This document shows, one piece after another, positions 36,546 through 44,521 of a stretch of 64,000 nt of DNA. Every line of letters starts with the position of its first letter. The first letter of the stretch is position 1. Where the stretch lies: the NCBI RefSeq assembly GCF_003253705.1, contig NZ_QKYU01000021.1, positions 31,346 through 95,345 of the forward strand, read 5' to 3'. A program made the translations under genes and the position numbers. This DNA comes from Humitalea rosea (GTDB lineage Bacteria > Pseudomonadota > Alphaproteobacteria > Acetobacterales > Acetobacteraceae). The notes beneath the pieces were generated by a model. The model saw only the letters and a list, made by a program, of their open reading frames with translations, was not told the origin of the DNA and ran no database searches.

Positions 36546-37705
36546 CGGAGGATGTCTCCGACCGCGCCATAGCGGCGCGGACGGATGTCTATTTCAACCG
36601 CACCCGGCAGATCGTCCAGAAATTCGGCGATTGCCGGGTCACCTATGCGGTGTTCCTGCGGCGCCCGGTGGTCTCGGCCCCGCGCATCATGCTGGACTGG
36701 ATCGCCGCCGTCGCCGCCCATCGCGGGGTGAGGATCGAGGTCGATCTGGTCCACCCCGAGGGCGAATGGGTCGGCGCCGGCGATCCCATCGTCTATCTGA
36801 CCGGCGCCTTCGCCGATCTGGCCGATCTGGAGACGCTGTATCTCCAAAAACTCGGCGCCCCCTGTGTCGCGGCCTTCAACGCCTGGCAGATGTGCCTGGA
36901 ACTGAAGACCGTCGCCTTCCTCGCCATGGATGCGCGCCACTGCGCGGGGGAGGGGATGCAGGAGATGATGGCCTATGCCGCCTCGGTCGGCAGCCGGGCG
37001 GCGCAGCGGGACGGGGCGCGCGGCTTCACCGGCAATGCGACCGATGCCACCGCGCATTTCTTCGGCCAGCCGCATGGCTACGGCACCATGCCGCATGCGC
37101 TGATCGGCTACGCCGGCAGCACCGTCCGCGCGGCGGAGATGTTCCACGAGACCTTCCCGGACGAAAACCTGACCGTGCTGGTCGATTACTTCGGCCGCGA
37201 GGTCAGCGACGGGCTGGCCGTCGCCGCGCGCTTCCCCGAGATCGCCGCCGCCGGCCGCATGGCCGTGCGGCTGGACACCCATGGCGGCCGCTTCCTGGAG
37301 GGGCTGGACCCCGCCGAATCCTATGCGGTGATCGAGCGGCACATGCCCGAGGCGATCCGCCGCTACCGCTCCGAGACCGATCTGCGCCACATGGTCGGCA
37401 CCGGCGTCTCCGCCGCCGCCGTCTGGCGCATGCGCGAGGCGCTGAACCAGGCCGGCTACCCGCGGGTAAAAATCGTCGCCTCCTCCGGCTTCAACGTGCA
37501 GAAATGCCGGGTGATGGCCGAGGCGAGCGCGCCCATCGACGTGATCGGCACCGGCAGCTTCATCCCCGAGGCCTGGGGCGAGACCTATGCCACCGCCGAT
37601 ATCGTGGCCTATGACGGCCATCCGCGGGTCAAGGTCGGGCGCGAGTTCCTGCTGCGGCAGAACGGGCACCGCCAAAACGGCCCCAACGGGCAAAACGCCG
37701 GGTGA
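36542..37705 (+). CDS. Nicotinate phosphoribosyltransferase-family protein
   Basis: About 387 residues. The NAPRTase/quinolinate PRTase fold is shown by [12 protein letters not shown] at the N-terminus, the middle [20 protein letters not shown] and the C-terminal [20 protein letters not shown] then [10 protein letters not shown], which bind phosphoribosyl pyrophosphate and base. It probably recycles nicotinate to NAD+. The tail [14 protein letters not shown] is repetitive and not part of the fold. Coupled at both ends: ATGA overlap upstream, GTGA overlap with the transporter downstream. Exact substrate not shown by sequence. Confidence 0.8.
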   Translation: MTEDVSDRAIAARTDVYFNRTRQIVQKFGDCRVTYAVFLRRPVVSAPRIMLDWIAAVAAHRGVRIEVDLVHPEGEWVGAGDPIVYLTGAFADLADLETLYLQKLGAPCVAAFNAWQMCLELKTVAFLAMDARHCAGEGMQEMMAYAASVGSRAAQRDGARGFTGNATDATAHFFGQPHGYGTMPHALIGYAGSTVRAAEMFHETFPDENLTVLVDYFGREVSDGLAVAARFPEIAAAGRMAVRLDTHGGRFLEGLDPAESYAVIERHMPEAIRRYRSETDLRHMVGTGVSAAAVWRMREALNQAGYPRVKIVASSGFNVQKCRVMAEASAPIDVIGTGSFIPEAWGETYATADIVAYDGHPRVKVGREFLLRQNGHRQNGPNGQNAG

Positions 37706-38583
37706 CGGAACGCCGCATCGGGCTGATCTGCGCCTTTTCGGTGCTCGCGGTCTGGGCGGGGTTCTTGCTCAGCGGGCGGCTTTCGGCCCGGCAGGCGTTT
37801 TTGCCCTGGGATATGGCCGCACTGCGCTACGGCGGGTCGTTCCTGGCGGCGCTGCCGCTGGTCGCGGTGTTTGGCTGGCCGCGGCTGCCGCCGTTGCGGG
37901 GGCTGGTATTGGTGCTGCTGGCGGCCGGCGGGTTTCCGCTGCTGGCCTATATCGGCTTCGGCTTCGCGCCGGCCTCCCATGCCGGGGTGATGCTGCCGGG
38001 GACGCTGCCGTTCCTGACGGCGGGGTTGGCGGCGATCTTCCTGGGCGAGGTCTGGACCGCGACGCGCATCGCCTCGCTCGGCGTGGTCGCGGCCGGGATC
38101 GGGTTGCTGGCGGCGGATACCTTCGGGGCCAATCCCGGGTCCTGGCGGGGCGATCTGCTGTTCCTCGGCGGGTCGCTGTCCTGGGCGATGTACACGCTGC
38201 TGATCCGGCACTGGAAGGTTTCGGCGCTGACGGTGACGCTGGGGGTCGCGCTCTACCCGGCCATGCTGTTCCTGCCGCTGTGGTGGTTCGTGCTGCCCTC
38301 GCAGATGCATCTGGTGCCGGTGCGGATCATCCTCTTCCAGGGGCTGTACCAGGGGATTTTTGCGGTGGTGGTCGCGGGCTTCCTGTTCACCCGGGCGGTG
38401 ACGGCGCTGGGGGCGCCGCTGACCACCAGCATCACCGCGCTGGTGCCGGCCATCGTCGCGATTGCCGCCTGGCCGCTGCTGGGGGAACCGCTGGGGGTGG
38501 CGGGGCTGGTGGGGGTGGGGCTGGTTTCGGCGGGGATGGTGCTGGCGGTGGCGGGGCCGGGGTTGGTGAGAAGGTGGTTGTAG
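37702..38583 (+). CDS. EamA/DMT-superfamily transporter
   Basis: 293 residues, about ten membrane segments in two EamA repeats (first begins LICAFSVLAVWAGFLLSGRL, second SWRGDLLFLGGSLSWAMYTL). The second repeat ends PAIVAIAAWPLLGEPLGVAG, a typical EamA helix motif. Such proteins export or import metabolites, often amino acids or purines. The GTG start overlaps the stop of the PRTase-like gene by 4 bases. Substrate unknown. The next gene begins the second AT-rich islet. Confidence 0.88.
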   Translation: MTERRIGLICAFSVLAVWAGFLLSGRLSARQAFLPWDMAALRYGGSFLAALPLVAVFGWPRLPPLRGLVLVLLAAGGFPLLAYIGFGFAPASHAGVMLPGTLPFLTAGLAAIFLGEVWTATRIASLGVVAAGIGLLAADTFGANPGSWRGDLLFLGGSLSWAMYTLLIRHWKVSALTVTLGVALYPAMLFLPLWWFVLPSQMHLVPVRIILFQGLYQGIFAVVVAGFLFTRAVTALGAPLTTSITALVPAIVAIAAWPLLGEPLGVAGLVGVGLVSAGMVLAVAGPGLVRRWL

Positions 38584-38717
38584 AGGGGGGCGGGGGGCGG
38601 TTCGAGGCGCGGCGTGCCTTCAATCTCGTTCTTGCGTTCTATTCCGTACCTATACGCGGAACGGTCATTTCGGATTTCTTACTTCTGCCCCGCCCATTAT
38701 CATGATACCGTTATGAG
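38584..38717 (+). promoter_or_regulatory. Upstream region of the DUF3644 gene, with 10-bp palindrome
   Basis: Composition shifts from very GC-rich to AT-rich within this 134-base stretch, marking the islet's left edge. TATCATGATA (38698-38707) is a perfect palindrome 10 bases before the ATG and could be an operator; TCCG/CGGA arms flank CTATAC further up. No clear ribosome-binding site is seen. Confidence 0.4.
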
Positions 38718-39911
38718 ATGACCATAAAGCTCTCTGGCACCACGCTTACCCCGCTTGAGAAGTCAGTGATCAAGGCACTCATCAACGATGGTTGGAGAAA
38801 TCAAGACATCCAAACATTGATTAATACGGGAAGGGTTGCTTCGATAAATTTCGGGCGAATCTCCGGAGTTAAGAAAGCTACAAATATAATTCCCGCAACA
38901 AAGCAGCAGGTAGATATTTTTCGGCACAAGAAATTACTTTTCGATCATATCACCGGGTTGTGTCCTTTTGAAGATGAAAGACTCGTTCGTGCCCGAGAGG
39001 CCATGATTTTGGCTGTAGAATTATTTAATACGCCGCGTATTGAATTTAAGGCGGGTGTATTTTCGATGTTGGCCAATGTCGCTTGGACCTACCTTCTGCA
39101 CGAATTCTATCAAAGAAGGGGAGTTCTGATTGTTAATAAAGAAGGGCATAGCCTAGCTCTCTCACAGATGCTCGTCCATAACGATTGTCCTCTCTCTAAG
39201 AGCTGCAAACAAAATCTTATGGCCCTTAAAGATATCCGAGATGTGGTCGAGCACCGCACGATTGGTCCATTTGATTTAAACTGGTTGCCGATGTTTCAGG
39301 CAACTTGCCTAAATTTCGAGAAGGTCATTACTGATCTGTTTGGGCAAAAATTGACATTGGGCCGAGATTTGGGATTCTCACTTCAGTTTGCCAAACTTAC
39401 CACGGCGGAGATCGCTACACTACAAGGTTACGACTTACCTGAGCACATCGCCGCGCTTGATGCGAGTTTGGCTGCAAGATTGGATGCGGGCGATGCCGAC
39501 AATTTAGAGTATCAGTTCAAGGTGGTCTATACACTGACCAGTGCATCGAAAGCTAAGTCGCATTTTCAATTTATTCAGCCTGAGTCATCTGAGGGAAAGG
39601 AAATTCAAAACGTACTAATAAAATACAAACCCGCAATTGATTTGTATCCATTAAAAATTAAAGACGTGATAGATTCTGTATCGCAATCTAGTGGCCGAAA
39701 TTTTACGCGAGACACACATCAACGTGCGTGGAAGAAATATAATGCTCGCCCGAAAACTGGATCTACCGACCCTGGTGCCACAAATAAGGAATTTTGTTTT
39801 TACCATCAACCATTTAAATCATACACTTATTCCAGATCTTGGGTTGATTACCTTATAAATCAGATCTCTGACGACGATGAATGGTCTGCTCTCTGCCGAT
39901 TTTACGGATAG
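38718..39911 (+). CDS. DUF3644-domain protein with R-x4-H motif, AT-rich islet
   Basis: 397 residues, cytoplasmic. An N-terminal helix-turn-helix-like part (about 10-48, ALINDGWRNQDIQTLINTGR) precedes a domain with AVELFNTPRIEFKAGVFSML (about 99-118), matching the DUF3644 pattern I recall. Within it RDVVEH (174-179) has the R-x4-H spacing seen in HEPN ribonucleases, found in many abortive-infection proteins and toxins; this link is inference. Base and codon use are much more AT-rich than neighbours, so it was probably acquired. A hairpin and a small overlapping frame follow the stop. Confidence 0.7.
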   Translation: MTIKLSGTTLTPLEKSVIKALINDGWRNQDIQTLINTGRVASINFGRISGVKKATNIIPATKQQVDIFRHKKLLFDHITGLCPFEDERLVRAREAMILAVELFNTPRIEFKAGVFSMLANVAWTYLLHEFYQRRGVLIVNKEGHSLALSQMLVHNDCPLSKSCKQNLMALKDIRDVVEHRTIGPFDLNWLPMFQATCLNFEKVITDLFGQKLTLGRDLGFSLQFAKLTTAEIATLQGYDLPEHIAALDASLAARLDAGDADNLEYQFKVVYTLTSASKAKSHFQFIQPESSEGKEIQNVLIKYKPAIDLYPLKIKDVIDSVSQSSGRNFTRDTHQRAWKKYNARPKTGSTDPGATNKEFCFYHQPFKSYTYSRSWVDYLINQISDDDEWSALCRFYG

Positions 39912-40035
39912 ACTGATAAAATATCCCATCTTCTGGGATGCAATGCCATCAGGGAAGGATTTCGGGATGAGGACGCCATTCGCAGATGATCTCTCTAAGA
40001 ATAAATACCTTGACATATATCTGGATATCGGCTGA
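39877..40035 (+). CDS. Possible small protein overlapping the end of the DUF3644 gene
   Basis: 52-codon frame in +1 relative to the DUF3644 gene, overlapping its last 35 bases. The product (starting MNGLLSADFTDRLIKYPIFW, ending NKYLDIYLDIG) looks protein-like with mixed hydrophobic, acidic and aromatic residues. A shorter version could start at ATG 39943. No strong ribosome-binding site. A hairpin ATCCCA-TCTTC-TGGGAT (39923-39939) lies inside it and could instead be the islet gene's terminator. Small partner or chance frame; uncertain. Confidence 0.35.
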   Translation: MNGLLSADFTDRLIKYPIFWDAMPSGKDFGMRTPFADDLSKNKYLDIYLDIG

Positions 40036-40064
40036 TAATCTCACCCCATCTCCCAAGGCCCCCC

Positions 40065-40640
40065 ATGCGCCCCCACTACTCCACCCCCCGCCCGCCCGGC
40101 CGCATGACCGACCTCGAGTGGACCACCCTCTCCCCCTACATCCTCTGGCACCGCGCCGGCCGCCCCGTCGCAAACCTCCGCATGCGTATCGACGCCCTGT
40201 TCTGGGTCGCCGCCACCGGCAAGCCCTGGAAGGACTTGCCGGAGGAATTCGGCCGCCCCGACACCGCCTCCCGCCATTTCCGCCGCCTCACCCAGCGCCA
40301 CCTCTGGCAGCGCCTGCTCCACGCTTTGGCCGACCCCAAGGCGCCGCCCGGCCTCAAATCCTTGGAGCACTGGATCTGCCGCGCCTGCCAGCGCGCCTAT
40401 CGCCTGGGCGGCATGTCGCTGATCACCACCGCGCGGCGCCTCGGCTTCCACACCGCCTTGCGCGGCCCCTCCTGGATGCTGCCCGATGCGGATTTGTCCG
40501 AATTGATCCTCCGCGTCACCGACCACTGGCTGAAACGCCTCCCGATGGGCGTCCCCAGGGGCATTTTCGCCCTCTGCGGCCGGCTGCTCGCCACCGCCGG
40601 CGGCCGCCGGCGCGTCCCGCGCTACCTCTGGCCCAAATGA
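40065..40640 (+). CDS. Solitary IS5-type transposase N-domain (DUF4096) protein, no DDE domain
   Basis: 191 residues. The first 90 residues match the N-terminal domain of IS5/ISL3-like transposases (MTDLEWTTLSPYIL, FWVAATGKPWKDLPEEFGRP, SRHFRRLTQRHLWQRLL). The DDE catalytic core is absent; instead a basic helical region follows (LITTARRLGFHTALR, RVTDHWLKRLPMGVPRGIF). No terminal inverted repeats were seen. GC-rich, unlike the AT-rich islet just upstream. It may be a domesticated DNA-binding protein or a transposase remnant. MTDLEW at 40104 is an alternative start. Confidence 0.6.
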   Translation: MRPHYSTPRPPGRMTDLEWTTLSPYILWHRAGRPVANLRMRIDALFWVAATGKPWKDLPEEFGRPDTASRHFRRLTQRHLWQRLLHALADPKAPPGLKSLEHWICRACQRAYRLGGMSLITTARRLGFHTALRGPSWMLPDADLSELILRVTDHWLKRLPMGVPRGIFALCGRLLATAGGRRRVPRYLWPK

Positions 40641-40714
40641 CCCCGGCGCCCGACCCGGCCGGCCGCCCCGCCCTGGGGCTGTTTCAACCCGCAAGCGCGT
40701 TATATGGATCGGTC

Positions 40715-42376
40715 ATGGACCAGATTCGGATCGCCCTCGCGCAGATCAATCCTCACCAGGGCCAGATCCTGGCCAATGCCGACCGCATCCGCGCCGCGCG
40801 CGCGCGGGCGGCGATGGAGGGCGCCCATCTGCTGGTCACGCCCGAATTCAGCATCGCCGGCTACCCGCCTGAGGATCTGGTGCTGAAGCCCGCCTTCGTC
40901 GCCGATTGTGTCAAGGCGATCGAGGCCCTGGCCGCCGAGACCGCCGATGGCGGCCCCGGCCTGGTCGTGGGCGGCCCGTGGCGGGACGGGGAATCGCTGC
41001 ACAATGCGCTCTACGTGCTGGACGGCGGCCGCATCATCGCCCGCCGCGCCAAGCACGAACTGCCGAACTACGGGGTCTTCGACGACAAGCGCACCTTCGT
41101 CCCCGGCCCCGCGCCCGGCCCGGTCGCCTTCCGCGGCGTGCGCCTGGGGCTGATGATCTGCGAGGATTGGTGGTTCCCCCATGTCAGCGAGACGCTGGCC
41201 GAATCCGGCGCCGAGATTCTCATTGCCATCAACGGCAGCCCCTTCGAGGTCAACAAGCCCTACGACCGCGTCGATCTCGCGGTCGCGCGGGTGGTGGAGA
41301 CCGGGCTGCCCTTCGTCTTCCTGAACCAGGTCTGCGGCCAGGATGAGCTGGTCTTCGACGGCGGCTCCTTCGGGCTCAACGCCGATCGCAGCCTCGCCTT
41401 CCGCCTGCCGCTGTTCGAGGAGGCGGTGGCGACCACCGACTGGACCCGGCGCAATGCCGGCTGGATCTGCGCCCCCAGCGCCATCCCGCCGCAGATGCCG
41501 CCGCTGGAGCAGACCTGGCGGGCGATGATGCTGGGCCTCGCGGATTACGTGAACAAGAACCGCTTCCCGGGCGTGGTGCTCGGCCTTTCGGGCGGCATCG
41601 ACAGCGCCATCACCGCCGCCTGCGCCGTGGATGCGCTCGGCCCCGACCGGGTGCGGGCGGTGATGATGCCGAGCCCCTATACCAGCGCCGAAAGCCTGGA
41701 GGATGCCGCCGCCTGCGCCGGTCTGCTCGGCATCGCCTATGACAGCATCGGGATCGGCCCGGCCATGGCGGCCTTCGGCGCCATGCTGGCCCCGGTGTTC
41801 GAGGGCCGCCAGGCCGACACCACCGAGGAGAACATCCAGTCCCGCGCCCGCGGCCTGACCTTGATGGCGCTGTCCAACAAATTCGGCGACATGCTGCTGA
41901 CCACCGGCAACAAGAGCGAGATGTCGGTGGGCTACGCGACGCTCTATGGCGACATGTGCGGCGGCTATTCGGTGCTGAAGGACCTCTACAAGACCCGCGT
42001 CTTCGCCCTCTCCCGCTGGCGGAACGAGGTGTTTCCCGAGGGCGCGCGCGGCCCGCGCGGGCCGGTGATGCCGCTGCGGGTGATCGAAAAGCCACCCTCG
42101 GCCGAACTCAAGCCCGGCCAGACCGACCAGGACAGCCTGCCGCCCTACGACATCCTGGATTCCATCCTGGAAGGGCTGGTGGAGCGCGAGCGGGACGTGG
42201 ATGGGCTGGTCGCCGAGGGGCATGACCGCGCGACCGTGGTCCGGGTCTGGAAGATGCTGGACCGCGCCGAATACAAGCGCCGGCAGGCGCCGCCGGGGGT
42301 CAAGCTCGGCACCCGCGCCTTCGGCCGCGACCGGCGTTACCCGCTGACCAATGGCTATACCGGGCTGATCGCCTGA
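40715..42376 (+). CDS. nadE: Glutamine-dependent NAD+ synthetase
   Basis: Final step of NAD+ synthesis: amidates deamido-NAD+ using ammonia from glutamine. 553 residues, two domains. The N-terminal nitrilase-like glutaminase has Glu in LVTPEFSIAGYPPEDL, Lys in KHELPNYGVFDD and Cys in MICEDWWFP; the C-terminal synthetase has the PP-loop VLGLSGGIDSAITA and TTGNKSEMSVGYATLYGD. ATG 40715 is fixed by the family start (DQIRIALAQINP). A short region with TTATAT (40700-40705) may be its promoter. A ModA-like gene overlaps its stop. Confidence 0.96.
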   Translation: MDQIRIALAQINPHQGQILANADRIRAARARAAMEGAHLLVTPEFSIAGYPPEDLVLKPAFVADCVKAIEALAAETADGGPGLVVGGPWRDGESLHNALYVLDGGRIIARRAKHELPNYGVFDDKRTFVPGPAPGPVAFRGVRLGLMICEDWWFPHVSETLAESGAEILIAINGSPFEVNKPYDRVDLAVARVVETGLPFVFLNQVCGQDELVFDGGSFGLNADRSLAFRLPLFEEAVATTDWTRRNAGWICAPSAIPPQMPPLEQTWRAMMLGLADYVNKNRFPGVVLGLSGGIDSAITAACAVDALGPDRVRAVMMPSPYTSAESLEDAAACAGLLGIAYDSIGIGPAMAAFGAMLAPVFEGRQADTTEENIQSRARGLTLMALSNKFGDMLLTTGNKSEMSVGYATLYGDMCGGYSVLKDLYKTRVFALSRWRNEVFPEGARGPRGPVMPLRVIEKPPSAELKPGQTDQDSLPPYDILDSILEGLVERERDVDGLVAEGHDRATVVRVWKMLDRAEYKRRQAPPGVKLGTRAFGRDRRYPLTNGYTGLIA

Positions 42377-43080
42377 TGCCGGCCACGGTCCGGCTGCTCT
42401 CCACCCTGGCGGTGCTGCGCGCCTTGGAGGAGGTGCGCGCGGCCTGCGAGGCCGAGGCCGATGTGGCGCTGGAGGTCGCCTTCGGCCCGACCAACGACAT
42501 GCTGGCTCGCCTCGCGGCCGGGGAGGTGGCCGATGCCGCCATCCTGACCGCGACCGCCGTGGAGGCGATGATCGCCGAGGGCAAGATGCTGGCCGAAAGC
42601 CGGGTCGATCTGGCGCTCTCGGGCATCGGGCTCGCGGTGCGGGCGGGCGCGCCCCGGCCGGATATTTCCACGCCCGAGGCGCTGCGCGCGGCGCTGCTGG
42701 CGATCCCCTCCATCGTCGTCTCCCGCGCCGGTGCCAGCGGGGCGGTCTTCGCCGGGGTGGTCGCCCGCCTCGGCATCGCCGATGCGGTGGCGGCGAAGTC
42801 CCTGGTGATCCCCATCGGCCTGACCGCCGAGCTGGTGGCGCGGGGGGAGGCGGCGATGGCGGTGCAGCAGGTCAGCGAGTTGCTGGCGGTGGCCGGCGTC
42901 GATCTGGTCGGGCCGCTGCCCCCGCCCTTGCAGCATAGGGCGCTGTTCTCGGCGGCCGTGTTTTCCGCGAGCCCCGAGGCGGCCGCCGCCACGCGGTTGC
43001 TGCGCTGTCTGGGGGCGGCGCTCACCCCCGCTCTCCTGCGCCGGCACGGGCTGGAGCCCCCGCCGTCTGAAAAAGCATAG
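42376..43080 (+). CDS. ModA-like (molybdate-type) substrate-binding protein without signal peptide
   Basis: 234 residues with the type II periplasmic-binding fold of the ModA group: VRLLSTLAVLRALEEVRAAC, AAGEVADAAILTATAVEAM, IPSIVVSRAGASGAVFAG and a C-terminal domain ending TPALLRRHGL. Unlike true ABC binding proteins it has no signal peptide, so it should be cytoplasmic, and no ABC partner is near. Its ATG overlaps the nadE stop (TGATG), indicating translational coupling. Possibly a cytosolic small-anion or metabolite binder; function unknown. Confidence 0.7.
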   Translation: MPATVRLLSTLAVLRALEEVRAACEAEADVALEVAFGPTNDMLARLAAGEVADAAILTATAVEAMIAEGKMLAESRVDLALSGIGLAVRAGAPRPDISTPEALRAALLAIPSIVVSRAGASGAVFAGVVARLGIADAVAAKSLVIPIGLTAELVARGEAAMAVQQVSELLAVAGVDLVGPLPPPLQHRALFSAAVFSASPEAAAATRLLRCLGAALTPALLRRHGLEPPPSEKA

Positions 43081-43124
43081 GCGACATGCTTTGCGTGGGA
43101 CGAGAGGGTGGTATGTGTGCGCGC

Positions 43125-43140
43125 GCGGGCGTTCGCCCGC
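43125..43140 (+). terminator. Hairpin between the ModA-like gene and ppa
   Basis: Perfect inverted repeat GCGGGCG-TT-CGCCCGC in the 99-base gap, 40 bases before the ppa start. It could end the nadE transcript or lie in the ppa leader. Confidence 0.45.
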
Positions 43141-43179
43141 TATGTTGGCCCGATAACCCTTTGATGGAAGCTCGCCTCG

Positions 43180-43707
43180 ATGCTGCTTGACGGAATTCCG
43201 ATCGGTAACAACCCGCCCGATGACATCAATGTCGTCATCGAGGTCGCGATCGGCGGTGAGCCCATCAAATACGAGATGAACAAGGCGGCCGGCACGCTGT
43301 TCGTCGACCGCTTCCTGCACACGCCGATGCGCTACCCGGGCAATTACGGCTTCGTGCCGCATACGCTGTCCGACGATGGCGACCCGATCGACGTGCTGGT
43401 GGCCAATACCCGTCCGATCATCCCGGGCGCGGTCATCAACGTCCGCCCGGTCGGCGTGCTGAAGATGGAAGATGACGGCGGCGGGGATGAGAAGATCATC
43501 GCCGTGCCGGTCACCCGCCTGACCAAGCGCTATGTGCATGTGCACAACGTCCATGACCTGCCGCAGATCACGCTGGAGCAGATCCAGCACTTCTTCGAGC
43601 ACTACAAGGATCTGGAGCCCGGCAAATGGGTGAAGGTCATGGGCTGGGGCGATGCGGATGAGGCCAAGGCCATGATCCAGGCCGCGATCGCGCGCGCCAA
43701 AGCCTGA
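43180..43707 (+). CDS. ppa: Soluble inorganic pyrophosphatase
   Basis: Hydrolyses pyrophosphate to drive biosynthesis. 175 residues, family I length. Motifs: [21 protein letters not shown] start (here [15 protein letters not shown]), [19 protein letters not shown] and the metal-binding [10 protein letters not shown] with its Asp cluster, then [12 protein letters not shown]. The window also encodes the membrane pyrophosphatase HppA, so the cell has both pumping and soluble enzymes. Confidence 0.97.
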   Translation: MLLDGIPIGNNPPDDINVVIEVAIGGEPIKYEMNKAAGTLFVDRFLHTPMRYPGNYGFVPHTLSDDGDPIDVLVANTRPIIPGAVINVRPVGVLKMEDDGGGDEKIIAVPVTRLTKRYVHVHNVHDLPQITLEQIQHFFEHYKDLEPGKWVKVMGWGDADEAKAMIQAAIARAKA

Positions 43708-43717
43708 TCGCATGGGT

Positions 43718-43743
43718 GGGGCAGGGCAGGTGAGCCTTGCCCC
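43718..43743 (+). terminator. Possible hairpin after ppa
   Basis: GGGGCA (43718-43723) and TGCCCC (43738-43743) can pair, with alternative inner pairing of GGGCAGG with CCTTGCCC. It starts 11 bases after the ppa stop. Weak evidence. Confidence 0.3.
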
Positions 43744-43796
43744 CGTCCGCGCCAGCGGGCAAACGGCGGGATGACCAGCATCTCCGTTGCACGAGC

Positions 43797-44213
43797 ATGA
43801 GCGCGAATTTCCTGACCGGCGATTTCGCCGTGACCATCAAGGACCTGTCCGGCGGCAATGGCGCCGAGGCGGTGGAGACCATCCGTGGCTTCACCACTTT
43901 GGCCCATGCCAATGCCTTTGCCCGGCGCTACGTCCGCGACAGTGTGGAGCGTTGCCGCAGCCGTGGCATGTCGGCCGATGAGGTGCTGGCCGCCTGGTTC
44001 GCCTTTGGCGAGGATGCCGAGGTGACCGGGGCCGAGGGCGCCGGCTGGACCTCGGGCGCCGAGATCAAGGCTTTCGCCGCCGCCAGCCCCACCGATCCCG
44101 AGGACCGCGCCTGGCGCGCCATCGACCCCCGCCGCATCGCCCAGGAGGATGACGACGACGCCGACGATGCCCCAGATGGGGATGGGGATGGGGACGGGGA
44201 CGGCGAGGCGTGA
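43797..44213 (+). CDS. Small acidic-tailed protein, first of two tandem paralogs
   Basis: 138 residues, cytoplasmic. The core (about 10-80) contains GFTTLAHANAFARRYVRDSV followed by ERCRSRGMSADEVLAAWFAF, which aligns with the next gene's product. The C-terminus is strikingly acidic, ending in EDDDDADD and five Gly-Asp pairs from a 6-base repeat. No family recognised. ATG 43797 fits the homology; the frame upstream lacks it. Its stop overlaps the GTG of its paralog. Confidence 0.65.
   Translation: MSANFLTGDFAVTIKDLSGGNGAEAVETIRGFTTLAHANAFARRYVRDSVERCRSRGMSADEVLAAWFAFGEDAEVTGAEGAGWTSGAEIKAFAAASPTDPEDRAWRAIDPRRIAQEDDDDADDAPDGDGDGDGDGEA
44175..44201 (+). repeat. Six-base GATGGG/GACGGG tandem repeat
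   Basis: About 4.5 copies of a 6-base unit encode Gly-Asp pairs at the end of the first small paralog, just before the next gene's overlapping start. Unit length keeps the frame, so copy changes would alter only tail length. The GGGGA units may also serve as ribosome-binding sites for the next gene. Confidence 0.75.
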
Positions 44214-44521
44214 CCCACGCCGTCACCTGCGGCGATTACGCCGATGACGGCGACCCCGACGAGGAATGGGTCGTTGCAGGATTTTCCACGGCCGAGGCCG
44301 CCGTGGAGTATGCTCGCCGCTTCATCCGCGCCGGGATCGAGGATCTGCGCGGCGAAGCCGCATCGAACGAGGACCTGCGCGACATGTATTTCCGCTGGGG
44401 CGAATTCGCCCTGACCCCTGGGCTTGAGACCGTCCCTTGGGTCGATTTCTGCATAGCGAACCCGGCGACCAAGCCGGCCGAGACCGATTACGCGCGCCTC
44501 GATCCGAACCCGCCCGCATGA
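44210..44521 (+). CDS. Small acidic protein, second of two tandem paralogs
   Basis: 103 residues. Residues 24-44 (GFSTAEAAVEYARRFIRAGI and following Glu) match the preceding protein's GFTTLAHANAFARRYVRDSV, and both continue to a FxWGE/FxFGED motif, so the two genes are ancient duplicates. No family recognised. The GTG start overlaps the upstream stop (GTGA), and its own TGA overlaps the gltX ATG (ATGA), so all three are translationally coupled. A link to tRNA charging is possible but untested. Confidence 0.65.
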   Translation: MTHAVTCGDYADDGDPDEEWVVAGFSTAEAAVEYARRFIRAGIEDLRGEAASNEDLRDMYFRWGEFALTPGLETVPWVDFCIANPATKPAETDYARLDPNPPA

